DNA from: Sporolactobacillus laevolacticus DSM 442
GTDB lineage: Bacteria; Bacillota; Bacilli; Bacillales; Sporolactobacillaceae
NCBI RefSeq assembly: GCF_000497245.1
Contig: NZ_AWTC01000016.1
Location: forward strand, 94,481 to 158,480
Direction: 5' to 3'
DNA: 64,000 nt
In this document: in pieces, positions 8,890-16,105 of the stretch
How the letters are laid out: each line of letters begins with the position of its first letter
Numbering within the stretch: position 1 is the first letter of the stretch
Notes under the pieces: generated by a model
Told to the model about the DNA's origin: nothing
The model's input: only the letters and a program-made list of their open reading frames with translations
The model's database searches: none
Program-made: the position numbers and the translations under genes

Positions 8890-8906
8890 CATCAATATAT
8901 CATGCA

Positions 8907-8922
8907 TTGACCACTCGGTCAA
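8907..8922. promoter_or_regulatory. TetR-type operator, distal copy
   Basis: Identical in sequence to the palindrome at 8874-8889, located in the same intergenic region upstream of the exporter operon. Confidence 0.8.
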
Positions 8923-9007
8923 CACTAATAAAAAGGAAATTTTATGTCAGACTCTGTAACAAAAAACCAGCAGTTTTTACGCGGAGTGGTATCCTTTATT
9001 TGTCTAT

Positions 9008-9165
9008 AGAGTCTGTTCGAAAAGGAGGACAAAAAGGGCCAAGAAGGTCAAGGAAACGCAGCTTTGAGCACCGGAGCGTATGCACATAATACGTGAGGAG
9101 CAGAAAAGCAAGTTGACACAGAGATTCGCCGGTAATTTTTCCCGGACTTTTCGAACACCTCTAAT
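9008..9165. repeat. Dispersed element, copy 2, with inverted ends
   Basis: The unit is bounded by TGTTCGAAAAGGAGGAC on the left and GGACTTTTCGAACACC on the right, so TTCGAAAAG is inverted at the two ends. The interior matches 1-260 without that copy's two hairpin-bearing inserts. The structure suggests a small non-autonomous element or a long-hairpin intergenic repeat. It ends about 30 bases before cynS. Confidence 0.65.
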
Positions 9166-9193
9166 AAAGCATGATCTGGGAGGCATTGCGAAC

Positions 9194-9637
9194 ATGGCTT
9201 ATTCTTCAGCAACAGAGTTAATACTGGAAGCGAAAGAAAAGAAAAATCTTACCTTTTCCCAAATCGCAGATGCCGCGGGCTGTTCCGAGGTATTCTGCAC
9301 AGCCGCTATTTATGGACAGCAGACGCTAAGTCCCGATCAGGCAAAAGCGGTCACTGAATTACTCGAATTACCAGCGGAAGTTGAACGTGATCTGAAATCG
9401 ATCCCATTCCGCGGTGCAAATTTTTCCTTGCCACCAACAGATCCAACCATTTACCGCCTTTACGAACTCGTTCTTGTATATGGCGATACAATTAAAGCGC
9501 TGATCCATGAAAAATTTGGCGATGGAATCATGAGTGCTATTGATTTTAAAATGGATCTGGATAAAGAGGAGGATCCTCACGGCGATCGTGTGGTGATTAC
9601 GCTAAGCGGTAAATTTCTCAAATATAAAACGTTCTGA
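9194..9637 (+). CDS. cynS: Cyanate hydratase (cyanase)
   Basis: A 147-residue enzyme that converts cyanate and bicarbonate to ammonia and CO2 via carbamate. The N-terminal half is a helix-turn-helix-like bundle; the C-terminal half has the cyanase signature PPTDPTIYRLYELVLVYG and KALIHEKFGDGIMSAIDF. The three catalytic residues fall at Arg88, Glu91 and Ser114, the same spacing as Arg96, Glu99 and Ser122 of the E. coli enzyme. I chose the ATG preceded by GGGAGG rather than an upstream in-frame ATG inside the repeat. No carbonic anhydrase or cyanate transporter gene is adjacent. Confidence 0.95.
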   Translation: MAYSSATELILEAKEKKNLTFSQIADAAGCSEVFCTAAIYGQQTLSPDQAKAVTELLELPAEVERDLKSIPFRGANFSLPPTDPTIYRLYELVLVYGDTIKALIHEKFGDGIMSAIDFKMDLDKEEDPHGDRVVITLSGKFLKYKTF

Positions 9638-9666
9638 TACTCTCATTCTGCACTCGAATTTTTTTG

Positions 9667-9695
9667 GTATATCTCTCCCTCCCGGTCGCATAATA
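9667..9695 (+). promoter_or_regulatory. SigG-like promoter of tlp
   Basis: GTATA at 9667-9671 and CATAATA at 9689-9695, spaced by 17 bases, resemble the forespore sigma-G consensus GYATR / CATNNTA. This fits the known forespore expression of tlp. Confidence 0.6.
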
Positions 9696-9723
9696 AGGAG
9701 CGAAAAACGAGGAGGGATACACA

Positions 9724-9951
9724 ATGGCAAAACCTGATGACCGTTCAGACAACATGGAAAAAATTGCGAAAAACATTGGTCATACTCTGAAAAACATGGA
9801 TGAAGCCAATGATTTTGTCAAAGCACATGGTAATGAAATGAGCGAAGAAGAGAAGCAGCAGATTCAAGAAAAAAATCAGCGCCGTGAGCAAAGCATCGAA
9901 GGCTTGCGCGATGAAATCAAAGACGAAGCTGCCTTCAGCAAAACAAGATAA
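9724..9951 (+). CDS. tlp: Small acid-soluble spore protein Tlp
   Basis: A 75-residue hydrophilic, helical protein that is Lys/Glu/Gln-rich. It matches Tlp of Bacillus in the N-terminal PDDRSDNMEK block and the C-terminal KNQRREQSIEGLRDEI block. Tlp is a minor spore core protein made late in the forespore; its exact role is not settled. A GAGGAGGGA ribosome site, a SigG-like promoter and a terminator frame it as a single-gene unit. This gene is the clearest evidence that the organism forms endospores. Confidence 0.93.
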   Translation: MAKPDDRSDNMEKIAKNIGHTLKNMDEANDFVKAHGNEMSEEEKQQIQEKNQRREQSIEGLRDEIKDEAAFSKTR

Positions 9952-9954
9952 TGA

Positions 9955-9994
9955 AAAGGTGTCGATTGGCGTTGCCGATTGACACCTTTTTTTC
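9955..9994 (+). terminator. Terminator of tlp
   Basis: AAAGGTGTC / GACACCTTTTTTT inverted repeat starts three bases after the tlp stop codon. Confidence 0.88.
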
Positions 9995-10184
9995 TTGCTC
10001 TGCGCGTAAGATGCGCCAATACGTTGAGCATATCCGGGCCCCTCGCTTTCATGGGACACCCCCCAAAAGTTAACCGTCATGATCAATTCCAAAACTATTA
10101 TTGCTCCCATAGTTGCAGTTGATCCTCTAAAAATCCTGAATCCGCTTAGTAGCAGAGTTCTCGTGTGTCTACAGGTTTTTACAG

Positions 10185-10682
10185 TTAAATGTATTTCACC
10201 ATCAAGTACTCACCGACGAATCCATCTTCTTCCTTCATTGCGTTTTGATCTTCGCCATAAATGTTGAATCCAAATTTTTTATAGGCACGGATGGCACTCT
10301 CATTATGAGTAACCACATAAAGATACATTTTTGTAACGCCGTCTTTTTTTACCGTATCAATCATGTATTCCATGATTTTCCGGGCAATACGCTGACCTCT
10401 ATTTTCGGGCGAAACATAAACGCTGGTAAGCGTGCTGCGATGGGCCATCTTGGGTAGTGATTCCAGATGAAGCGAGGCGATCGCAATAAGCCGGTCACCA
10501 TCGAATCCGCCGACCGTCATCACGTATGGATTGGATAAATGGGTCTTGATTTGATCCATTGATCGATTCTTCTCAGTTACGTAATCCGATGCATAGGCTT
10601 CAGGGTTTGTTCGAAGAGCTTCCAATCTTAATGTTCTATAGATTTCCGCATGTTCAGCGCTTAACTTTTTAAAAATGACCAC
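10185..10682 (-). CDS. GNAT-family N-acetyltransferase
   Basis: About 165 residues with a complete GNAT core: strand STLTSVYVSPENRGQRIARKIMEYMI carrying the R-G-Q-R-I-A acetyl-CoA loop, and YLYVVTHNESAIRAYKKFGFNIYG as the C-terminal motif. I propose a GTG start at 10682, because GGAGG lies 9 bases upstream of it; the longer ATG frame runs through that ribosome site. Divergent from the neighbouring Nudix gene with about 70 bases between them. Substrate unknown. Confidence 0.85.
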   Translation of the reverse strand: MVIFKKLSAEHAEIYRTLRLEALRTNPEAYASDYVTEKNRSMDQIKTHLSNPYVMTVGGFDGDRLIAIASLHLESLPKMAHRSTLTSVYVSPENRGQRIARKIMEYMIDTVKKDGVTKMYLYVVTHNESAIRAYKKFGFNIYGEDQNAMKEEDGFVGEYLMVKYI

Positions 10683-10755
10683 GGACGAACGCCTCCACAA
10701 CATATTCTCTATGTTATTATGGGCTTATTCGCAAAATTTATAGAGGTGAGGATCC

Positions 10756-11211
10756 GTGCACATTTTCGGTACTGTGAAAGATGGCTTGAACTATAAAGTG
10801 AGAAAAGGCGCGTATGCTGTGATTTTTGAGGAGGGTTATCCAAAAAAAGTAGCGCTGATACGCGCACATGGCAATCAATATTTTCTGCCCGGCGGAGGTG
10901 TTGAATCTGATGAAACGGACGCGCAATGTCTTCGGCGTGAATTACTGGAGGAAACGGGGCATTTGATTGATGAGATCCGTTATCTGGATCATGCGCAACG
11001 CTATTTCTTATCAACGCTTCCTGTCGTTCAGCCGATGATCAACGACGGCTACTTTTACACCACGCGTTTAGGTCAGAAGATTCAGGCGCCTATTGAAACA
11101 GACAACTTTCTGGAATGGGTTGATGTGCGGCAAAGTGCGGATCTCATGTTCCATGAGCATCAGGCATGGGCCATTCAAAAAGCGCTTGATCAATTACAGG
11201 ACCGACCATGA
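10756..11211 (+). CDS. Nudix hydrolase
   Basis: A 151-residue hydrolase of nucleoside diphosphate-linked compounds. The Nudix box GGGVESDETDAQCLRRELLEETGH matches G-x5-E-x7-R-E-x-x-E-E-x-G in full. It starts at GTG, with GAGGTGAGG just upstream. Its last 18 bases overlap the end of the convergent Nudix gene at 11194. Substrate is unknown. The family includes housecleaning phosphatases acting on damaged nucleotides. Confidence 0.88.
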   Translation: MHIFGTVKDGLNYKVRKGAYAVIFEEGYPKKVALIRAHGNQYFLPGGGVESDETDAQCLRRELLEETGHLIDEIRYLDHAQRYFLSTLPVVQPMINDGYFYTTRLGQKIQAPIETDNFLEWVDVRQSADLMFHEHQAWAIQKALDQLQDRP

Positions 11212-11682
11212 ATCATATATGGTGGCTTTGCTCGGCATTTTTCTATTTTTGAGCCACTCGACTGCTTTTAATACGAGCGGGGACGCATTACGATCGTTAA
11301 ATTTCTCGATGCTGACCCAATGTGCACCCGCAGAATCCTGACCATCGAAGACTTCGGGCGTCTCAAACTGTCCTTCAGCTTGAGCGATTTTATAAAAGAC
11401 TGCAACATGGTGAACATGCGTAAAATTTCGCCACATCCATGGTAGAAAGAAATCAAAAACACCGATTTGCGAGTAGTTGGAAACCGTCAGACCGGTTTCC
11501 TCCTTAAATTCCCGAACTAATGTTGCTTCCAATGATTCGCCCGGCTCCTGGCTCCCACCCGGCAGATCATAACGATGAATGTACGGTCCACCGGTCTTAT
11601 CGATTACAATCATTTTGCCGTCACGCTCGGCAATACCATAGCAGCCGAACACCGTATGGTAGCGTTTTTCCGGTTCATTCAT
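11194..11682 (-). CDS. Nudix hydrolase
   Basis: About 162 residues with Nudix box GGSQEPGESLEATLVREFKEETGL, complete for the metal-binding R-E-x-x-E-E. An earlier HRYDLPGG strand precedes it, as in ADP-ribose or NTP pyrophosphatases. AGAGGTGA precedes the ATG at 11682; a GTG three codons earlier is less likely since it lies inside the ribosome site. The gene is tail to tail with another Nudix gene of different sequence and overlaps it by 18 bases. Confidence 0.85.
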   Translation of the reverse strand: MNEPEKRYHTVFGCYGIAERDGKMIVIDKTGGPYIHRYDLPGGSQEPGESLEATLVREFKEETGLTVSNYSQIGVFDFFLPWMWRNFTHVHHVAVFYKIAQAEGQFETPEVFDGQDSAGAHWVSIEKFNDRNASPLVLKAVEWLKNRKMPSKATIYDSWSVL

Positions 11683-11716
11683 GTTGATCACCTCTATGTG
11701 TACGTTATAAATAAGG

Positions 11717-11821
11717 AATTCGGTCGTTGTTCGTGATATTCCGGTCGTCGTTCTGAATAATTCGGTCGTTATCGAGAAAAATCCGGTCGTTATTCCATAT
11801 AATCCGGTCGTTACCTAGTTT
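11717..11821. repeat. 21-bp tandem repeat array, block 1 (five units)
   Basis: Five head-to-tail 21-base units with core AAT(T/C)CGGTCGTT, starting at 11717, 11738, 11759, 11780 and 11801. There are no spacers. The final unit includes the stop codon of the NERD gene. On the minus strand the units read as NDRI heptads. A hairpin ACAAAAAGTAG / CTACTTTTTGT at 11837-11861 follows, inside the coding end of the NERD gene. The same arrangement recurs at 12915-13080. Confidence 0.9.
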
Positions 11822-12782
11822 TCAACAATCGCTTAGACAAAAAGTAGCTCCTACTTTTTGTTCCGCCTTCATAACGCTCAGAAAAGGAATGAAGTAATTT
11901 TTTAACCGTGCTTTCAGCATTGAATTTCAGAAATTCACGGCACTTTTTGTTTGTTATCTTCGGCCCATAGATATGCAAATAATCGTAAAGCGCCTCTATA
12001 TGTGCATTTTTTGATGTCCGATCACATGAATGACAATACCAAGTTCGAGTCTTACGTATCATTGAAAGTGTACCACAATTCGGGCATTGCACACCTTTTA
12101 TTAGATCGTCGGGTTTTAATCGAGTAGTGAACTTTTTAATAACCCGCGGATGATGATTGGCTAGCAGTTGATCAGCAATCTTCTTCATCGTCTCTGGTGA
12201 CAGATAGTCCTTAGCAAACTGTTGATTCAATTGCAGAAGTTCCGCCTTGAGTTTGGCTCTGCGCACGATTTTTTTGATCTTATCGCTTTTCAAATCGGTC
12301 ACCTGGAGCTGGGCGGAGGAAGCAATGACGACTCGATCTACAATCGGTATTGATATTCCGTAGTGTCGCTCCAGCCATTCACCCAACTGCGTTTTTAAAT
12401 ATTCCGCCTGTAAAATCGGATCATCGTAAACATCGGTTGTGTCATCCAATTCCCGAATTAATTGATTGAACTCGGTGTCGAATGTCAGCTTGCCGATAAT
12501 ATTTTTCACTTCTAAAATGAGCGCAAATCTGGAGCAAAGGACAAGAAAGTCAATTTGAAAATGATGAAGGCCATCAAATAAGCGAAGATCGTGAAAAATG
12601 AAGAAGTCATCATTGGGGAGATAACTAAGCGGAAAGTCCAGAGACTGTTCACCTCGAAAACCAGCCATTGCTCTTTTATAGAGCGACGTTAAATCATCAC
12701 GTAACGGCCCCGGTTTTAGCCTTTTGATAAACACTTCATACTGATACACATGATAGGGAATTTCGATTTTTTTCAAATACAC
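11811..12782 (-). CDS. NERD-domain protein with C-terminal zinc ribbon
   Basis: A 323-residue protein with a nuclease-related (NERD) domain: GFRGEQ around Glu45, FQIDFLVLCSRFALILEVKN giving Asp79 and Glu91-x-Lys93 of the restriction-endonuclease-like fold, and DPILQAEYLKTQLGEWL after it. A zinc ribbon follows with Cys233, Cys236, Cys250 and Cys253. The fold predicts DNA binding or cleavage; the biological role of NERD proteins is unknown. It starts at GTG after GAGGCGG. The stop codon lies inside a 21-bp tandem repeat, and a decayed copy of its tail plus repeats lies just upstream of the gene. Foreign or selfish character is possible. Confidence 0.85.
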   Translation of the reverse strand: MYLKKIEIPYHVYQYEVFIKRLKPGPLRDDLTSLYKRAMAGFRGEQSLDFPLSYLPNDDFFIFHDLRLFDGLHHFQIDFLVLCSRFALILEVKNIIGKLTFDTEFNQLIRELDDTTDVYDDPILQAEYLKTQLGEWLERHYGISIPIVDRVVIASSAQLQVTDLKSDKIKKIVRRAKLKAELLQLNQQFAKDYLSPETMKKIADQLLANHHPRVIKKFTTRLKPDDLIKGVQCPNCGTLSMIRKTRTWYCHSCDRTSKNAHIEALYDYLHIYGPKITNKKCREFLKFNAESTVKKLLHSFSERYEGGTKSRSYFLSKRLLKTR

Positions 12783-12914
12783 GTCACCGCCTCACTTTCC
12801 TTTAAAAAGTTCTCCGGCTAGGCTGTGCATCCCTATGTGAATTTTGCCGTTAATAATACCATTTTGTGAACAATCTGAGCCCACTGCTTGATCGACAACT
12901 TTCCTATTTTTAGT

Positions 12915-13080
12915 AATTCGGTCGTTGTTCATGATATTCCGGTCGTCGCAAAAGATAATTCGGTCTTTATCGAGAAAAATCCGGTCGATATTCAAAATAA
13001 TCCGGTCGTTACGGAAAATAATCCGGTCATTACCTATTTTCCCACAAAATTTCCGACAAAAAGTAGTTCCTACTTTTTGT
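12915..13080. repeat. 21-bp tandem repeat array, block 2 (six units) plus hairpin
   Basis: Six units begin at 12915, 12936, 12957, 12978, 12999 and 13020, with the same core and nearly the same order as block 1. The hairpin ACAAAAAGTAG-TTC-CTACTTTTTGT is at 13056-13080, at the same distance from the last unit as in block 1. On the minus strand the frame through these units stays open for more than 60 codons and reads as NDRI heptads. Confidence 0.9.
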
Positions 13081-13140
13081 ACAGCGTTTATCGATCAGCT
13101 TGAGCAACATATCAATCACTTTCAAAATTTTATCAATCAG
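13030..13140 (-). pseudogene. Decayed C-terminal end of a second NERD gene
   Basis: Read on the minus strand, the sequence gives CTKSRNYFLSEILWENR and a stop, which lines up with GTKSRSYFLSKRLLKTR and a stop at the end of the intact NERD protein. The stop falls at the same offset (bases 11-13) of a 21-bp unit in both blocks. Upstream, only weak similarity remains (LLK-IDKR against LLHSFSERY), and no NERD domain is left. I read this as the remnant of a tandem NERD duplication. Confidence 0.65.
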
Positions 13141-13174
13141 TTCCTATTTTCACCTGCCGCCGCGCACCACAAAA

Positions 13175-14086
13175 TCATTTCTCCAAAATCAGATCGAGGC
13201 TCTGACTGCATGCTTCGACGATCTCCTGATCTCCTATATCATGTCCATACATGAGCAGGGAAACGGTTGTGAATGCTGCCTTCCATTTGGCGAGCGCTTT
13301 CGTGGAATCATCGACGCGGCCGTAGTGTTCAAAAAACAGGTTCCAGCCTCGTTTTGGCAAGAAGCTGTAGATGATCGATAAATCCACCGCCGGATCACCG
13401 ATATGGACATCGCCCCAGTCAATCACCCCAGTTACCATATGATGCCCGTCAACAATCAGATTACGGATATGCATATCTCCATGCACAAGGCACTGCTGTT
13501 CAGACAAGGCAACCGGGCCGGTCCCCTCTACATATCGCCGCAGGTTGTGCACATTACCGTACAGATTCAAAGCTTCCATTTGATCAATGCGTTCCAGCAG
13601 CGCAGTTTTTCGCTTACCAATGTCCAGACGACCAAGCATATCGGGAGGAACACCTAACGCTTTCGCCTGATCAACTGGAAAATCATGAAGCGCGCGCAAA
13701 AATTTGGCGAGTACCACGGCAGATTCCACACGCTTTTCTTCAGTCAGTACTCCGGGCAGATTCCCCCGTACCAGTTTGTACCCCATAAAAGGCCACGGAT
13801 ACACTTTTTCTACAGGCTCACCAAAGTAAATCGGCTCAGCAATTTGCAGCGGTAACGTCCCAGCCAGTTTCGGTAACAGACCTTTTTCTGTGTTCAATAG
13901 ATTTACTGCGATCTGCCTGCGCGGAAAGCGGAACACGTAACAATCATTGACGAGATAGACCGTGTTGTCATAGCCTTCACCAAGCGTGGTCACAGTCACT
14001 GGAGATAAATCAGGAAACTGCCGCTCGACCAATTCTTTCGCCAATTTCTCCGAAACGACCTGCTCCGGATCCCAGATATTTGCCAT
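13175..14086 (-). CDS. Aminoglycoside phosphotransferase (APH) family kinase
   Basis: About 303 residues with the APH kinase core: the nucleotide loop TLGEGYDNTVYLVN at the N-terminus, the catalytic loop LVHGDMHIRNLIV (H-G-D-x-H-x-x-N), and the metal motif VIDWGDVHIGDPAVDLS. The family phosphorylates small hydroxylated molecules, including aminoglycosides, macrolides and choline, so resistance cannot be claimed without testing. I chose the ATG at 14086, as GGGGGAG lies 4 bases upstream; the longer frame begins in the preceding hairpin. Downstream of the MFS gene and possibly cotranscribed with it. Confidence 0.85.
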   Translation of the reverse strand: MANIWDPEQVVSEKLAKELVERQFPDLSPVTVTTLGEGYDNTVYLVNDCYVFRFPRRQIAVNLLNTEKGLLPKLAGTLPLQIAEPIYFGEPVEKVYPWPFMGYKLVRGNLPGVLTEEKRVESAVVLAKFLRALHDFPVDQAKALGVPPDMLGRLDIGKRKTALLERIDQMEALNLYGNVHNLRRYVEGTGPVALSEQQCLVHGDMHIRNLIVDGHHMVTGVIDWGDVHIGDPAVDLSIIYSFLPKRGWNLFFEHYGRVDDSTKALAKWKAAFTTVSLLMYGHDIGDQEIVEACSQSLDLILEK

Positions 14087-14111
14087 TGCGCTCCCCCATT
14101 TAAAGTAGAAT

Positions 14112-14143
14112 AACCCGCCTCCTGTTTTTCCGGAAAGCGGGTT
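14112..14143 (-). terminator. Weak hairpin between the MFS and APH genes
   Basis: AACCCGC / GCGGGTT inverted repeat. The T run on the minus strand is poor, so it may only attenuate readthrough from the MFS gene into the APH gene. Confidence 0.4.
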
Positions 14144-14159
14144 CCATTTTATCAATAAC

Positions 14160-15353
14160 CTATGCCTTATTAAAGCTTTTCTTTAAAAACAGCAACACCG
14201 TCAGCAGGATCAGCAGCACACCGCCGAGCAATCCGAAACTGATTGAAAAATTCAGTTTCTCGATCAACCATCCTGTAAACGGGAATAGGATAATCATGGT
14301 TACACTAAAAAGCATGCTGGAAACACTAAGTAACGTTGCTCGGCTTGACGATGGAATCAGCTCATTAAAATAGTTACTGAAGATTGGCTGGCTGATCGCG
14401 ATTAGAGCATTCATGCCGATGAAGCAGATGATCAGAACTACTAGCTGATTCGTAAACGAGACGAGAAGAAAAACGCAAAGCAAAAATGAAAATGTGTTAA
14501 TAAGCATGATCTGCCCGGCTCTTTTTTCAATTTGAGGAGAGATTTTTGCCCCGATGATCTGGAATACTGCAGACACAATCATCAGTATGCTAATTTGAAA
14601 GCCTTTAAACCCGTTCTTATCTACTAGCGATTGAAAATAAAAATAGTAAGTAGCGGCGATCCCTTGAAAAAGCGCGAAAAAGATCATCAGAAAACGGAGC
14701 TGACCATTTTCTTTGAGGAAGCTTGCGGCGTTTTTCAAAATCGCAAAATACCCCGTCGCCTTCTCCGATTGCTGCTTGATCTTAGACTTGTCCGGCTCCA
14801 CCATCATAACAACAGCCAAAATTGCAAACAGCGAAATGACAATCTGAATCCAGTACACACCCTCAAAGTAGACATTGACGAGCCAGCCGGCAATAAAAAC
14901 ACCCAGTGTATCAGCAAACTCATAAATTGCATTAATATTGGCAGAAACGCTAATGTACTTCTTTTCCGCACCCAAATTTCGCAACGATTCATAAACGAGC
15001 GCATCAATCGTGCCAGAATTCAAATTATAGGACCATGCGGAAATGATAAATCCGACAGCAAACCAAAGGAAGTCATGTGAAAAAATCAAAATAACACTGC
15101 TGATCATCGAACAGACTCGCCCAAGTATCAGCACCGCCCGATAGCTCAAGCGATCCGCAAGCGCACCGCTCGGCACCTCAAAAAGAAAACTACTTACATG
15201 GAAGATGCTCTCAAGCAATCCTACCTCGACAAGCGACATCCCGCGATGCGTCAAATAGAGCACCCAGAGCGCTGTCACACCAAAAAAGGAAAAGAAATTA
15301 TAAAAATAATTATAACGAACATTATTGCCAATACTTCTTCTCCAGGTCATCAT
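14160..15353 (-). CDS. MFS transporter
   Basis: A 397-residue, 12-helix major facilitator. Between helices 2 and 3 is the MFS motif A in the form GALADRLSYRAVLILGR. It resembles drug-efflux permeases of Gram-positive bacteria. I chose the ATG at 15353, with GGAG 8 bases upstream; a GTG three codons earlier is also possible. The adjacent kinase gene downstream suggests a resistance or detoxification pair, but this is inference. Confidence 0.85.
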   Translation of the reverse strand: MMTWRRSIGNNVRYNYFYNFFSFFGVTALWVLYLTHRGMSLVEVGLLESIFHVSSFLFEVPSGALADRLSYRAVLILGRVCSMISSVILIFSHDFLWFAVGFIISAWSYNLNSGTIDALVYESLRNLGAEKKYISVSANINAIYEFADTLGVFIAGWLVNVYFEGVYWIQIVISLFAILAVVMMVEPDKSKIKQQSEKATGYFAILKNAASFLKENGQLRFLMIFFALFQGIAATYYFYFQSLVDKNGFKGFQISILMIVSAVFQIIGAKISPQIEKRAGQIMLINTFSFLLCVFLLVSFTNQLVVLIICFIGMNALIAISQPIFSNYFNELIPSSSRATLLSVSSMLFSVTMIILFPFTGWLIEKLNFSISFGLLGGVLLILLTVLLFLKKSFNKA

Positions 15354-15653
15354 TGTGTCCACTCCGTCCTACGCATAAGAAAATGCTCGCTTATGCTAAA
15401 CAATCAACCTATTTATCGTATCAAAAAAGGATCGCCCGGCATAGAGATCCTTTTCTAGCTATTCGATTTTTATATAGAAACTGGATGATTGCATTCTCTT
15501 GCGAGTTAGCCGATTCTATTTAGCTTCATTTTTATGTAAACCACAACGGTCCCAGATCATTTCATAGCGTTAGGGCCAGGATGGTGTACTGTTTCATTTA
15601 TTACAATTCTATGTCACTGTAAATTTTAAACCAAGTAATTCAATCAAATATTA

Positions 15654-15681
15654 TTGACATCGAATTACTATGAATTATAAT
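15654..15681 (+). promoter_or_regulatory. SigA-type promoter of the S-box transporter operon
   Basis: TTGACA at 15654-15659 and TATAAT at 15676-15681, both perfect to consensus, with a 16-base spacer. Transcription would start near 15688 and give a leader of over 400 bases. Confidence 0.8.
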
Positions 15682-15690
15682 TTAGCTAAT

Positions 15691-15780
15691 GATCATCGCT
15701 AGCAAAAGTCCTGGAACGCGTCCGGGACATGTCAGGCTGAAACGTTTCGCAAGATTTGTTTTGTAAACCTAAAACTGAAC
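15691..15780 (+). ncRNA. Conserved structured leader segment upstream of the SAM riboswitch (unknown)
   Basis: The segment starts GATCATCGCTAGCAAAAG and ends AAAACTGAAC. A diverged copy is at 27187-27270. Hairpin TCCTGG / CCGGGA here is TCTCAG / CTGGGA in the copy; one pair changes from G-C to A-T and others change through G-U, so pairing is kept. A second hairpin around GGCTGAAACG follows. I do not recognise it as a known riboswitch class. Confidence 0.45.
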
Positions 15781-15787
15781 ACTTAAA

Positions 15788-15889
15788 TTCTTATCAAGAG
15801 CGGCGGAGGGACTGGCCCAATGAAGCCCGACAACCAGCACATGGTGCAATGGTGTCAATTCCTGCAGATTCAATTCTGGCAGATAAGAA
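15788..15889 (+). ncRNA. SAM-I riboswitch (S-box)
   Basis: The S-box core is plain: TTCTTATC and GATAAGAA form P1 at the two ends, followed by the conserved AAGAGCGGCGGAGGGACTGG, CCC-ATGAAGCCCGACAACC and the later GGTG-AATTCCTGCAG blocks. This RNA binds S-adenosylmethionine and, in Firmicutes, stops transcription of methionine and cysteine genes when SAM is plentiful. An intrinsic terminator follows at 15905. The next gene starts about 215 bases later. Confidence 0.95.
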
Positions 15890-15904
15890 GCAACGGCAAT
15901 AAGG

Positions 15905-15937
15905 CTGCTTTCGATTCTGCGAAAGCGGTCTATTTTT
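15905..15937 (+). terminator. S-box expression-platform terminator
   Basis: CTGCTTTCG / CGAAAGCGG hairpin followed by TCTATTTTT, 15 bases after the riboswitch P1. It should form when SAM is bound. Confidence 0.85.
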
Positions 15938-16105
15938 CGTGATACAGCATTCGACGTTGCCCGTTGTCTTCGACGATCTTTAAACATTTTTTTCGCTAGA
16001 GCCGCGATCTGCCCGTGGCGCTCTATAATTCGTGAACAAACTGGAGCCTGAAAGAATCAGAAAATCAGGGTCCACCACCATGACAATCTTTAAGGGGGAG
16101 TATCA

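Noticed and set aside
8823-9089. 88-codon plus-strand frame over the TetR operators
   Set aside because: Covers the operator and repeat region, no ribosome site.
10050-10080. CACCCCCCAAAAGTTAAC as an IS3-type end
   Set aside because: It resembles such ends, but no partner end or transposase fragment is nearby, so it is too short to support.
11717-13040. CRISPR array
   Set aside because: Units are contiguous 21-bp repeats without spacers, and no cas genes are present.
12888-13103. Plus-strand open frame across the tandem repeats
   Set aside because: Openness follows from a repeat length divisible by three; no ribosome site. The minus-strand NDRI frame is kept only as a finding.
15769-15987. 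72-codon minus-strand frame
   Set aside because: It is antisense to the SAM riboswitch and its terminator.
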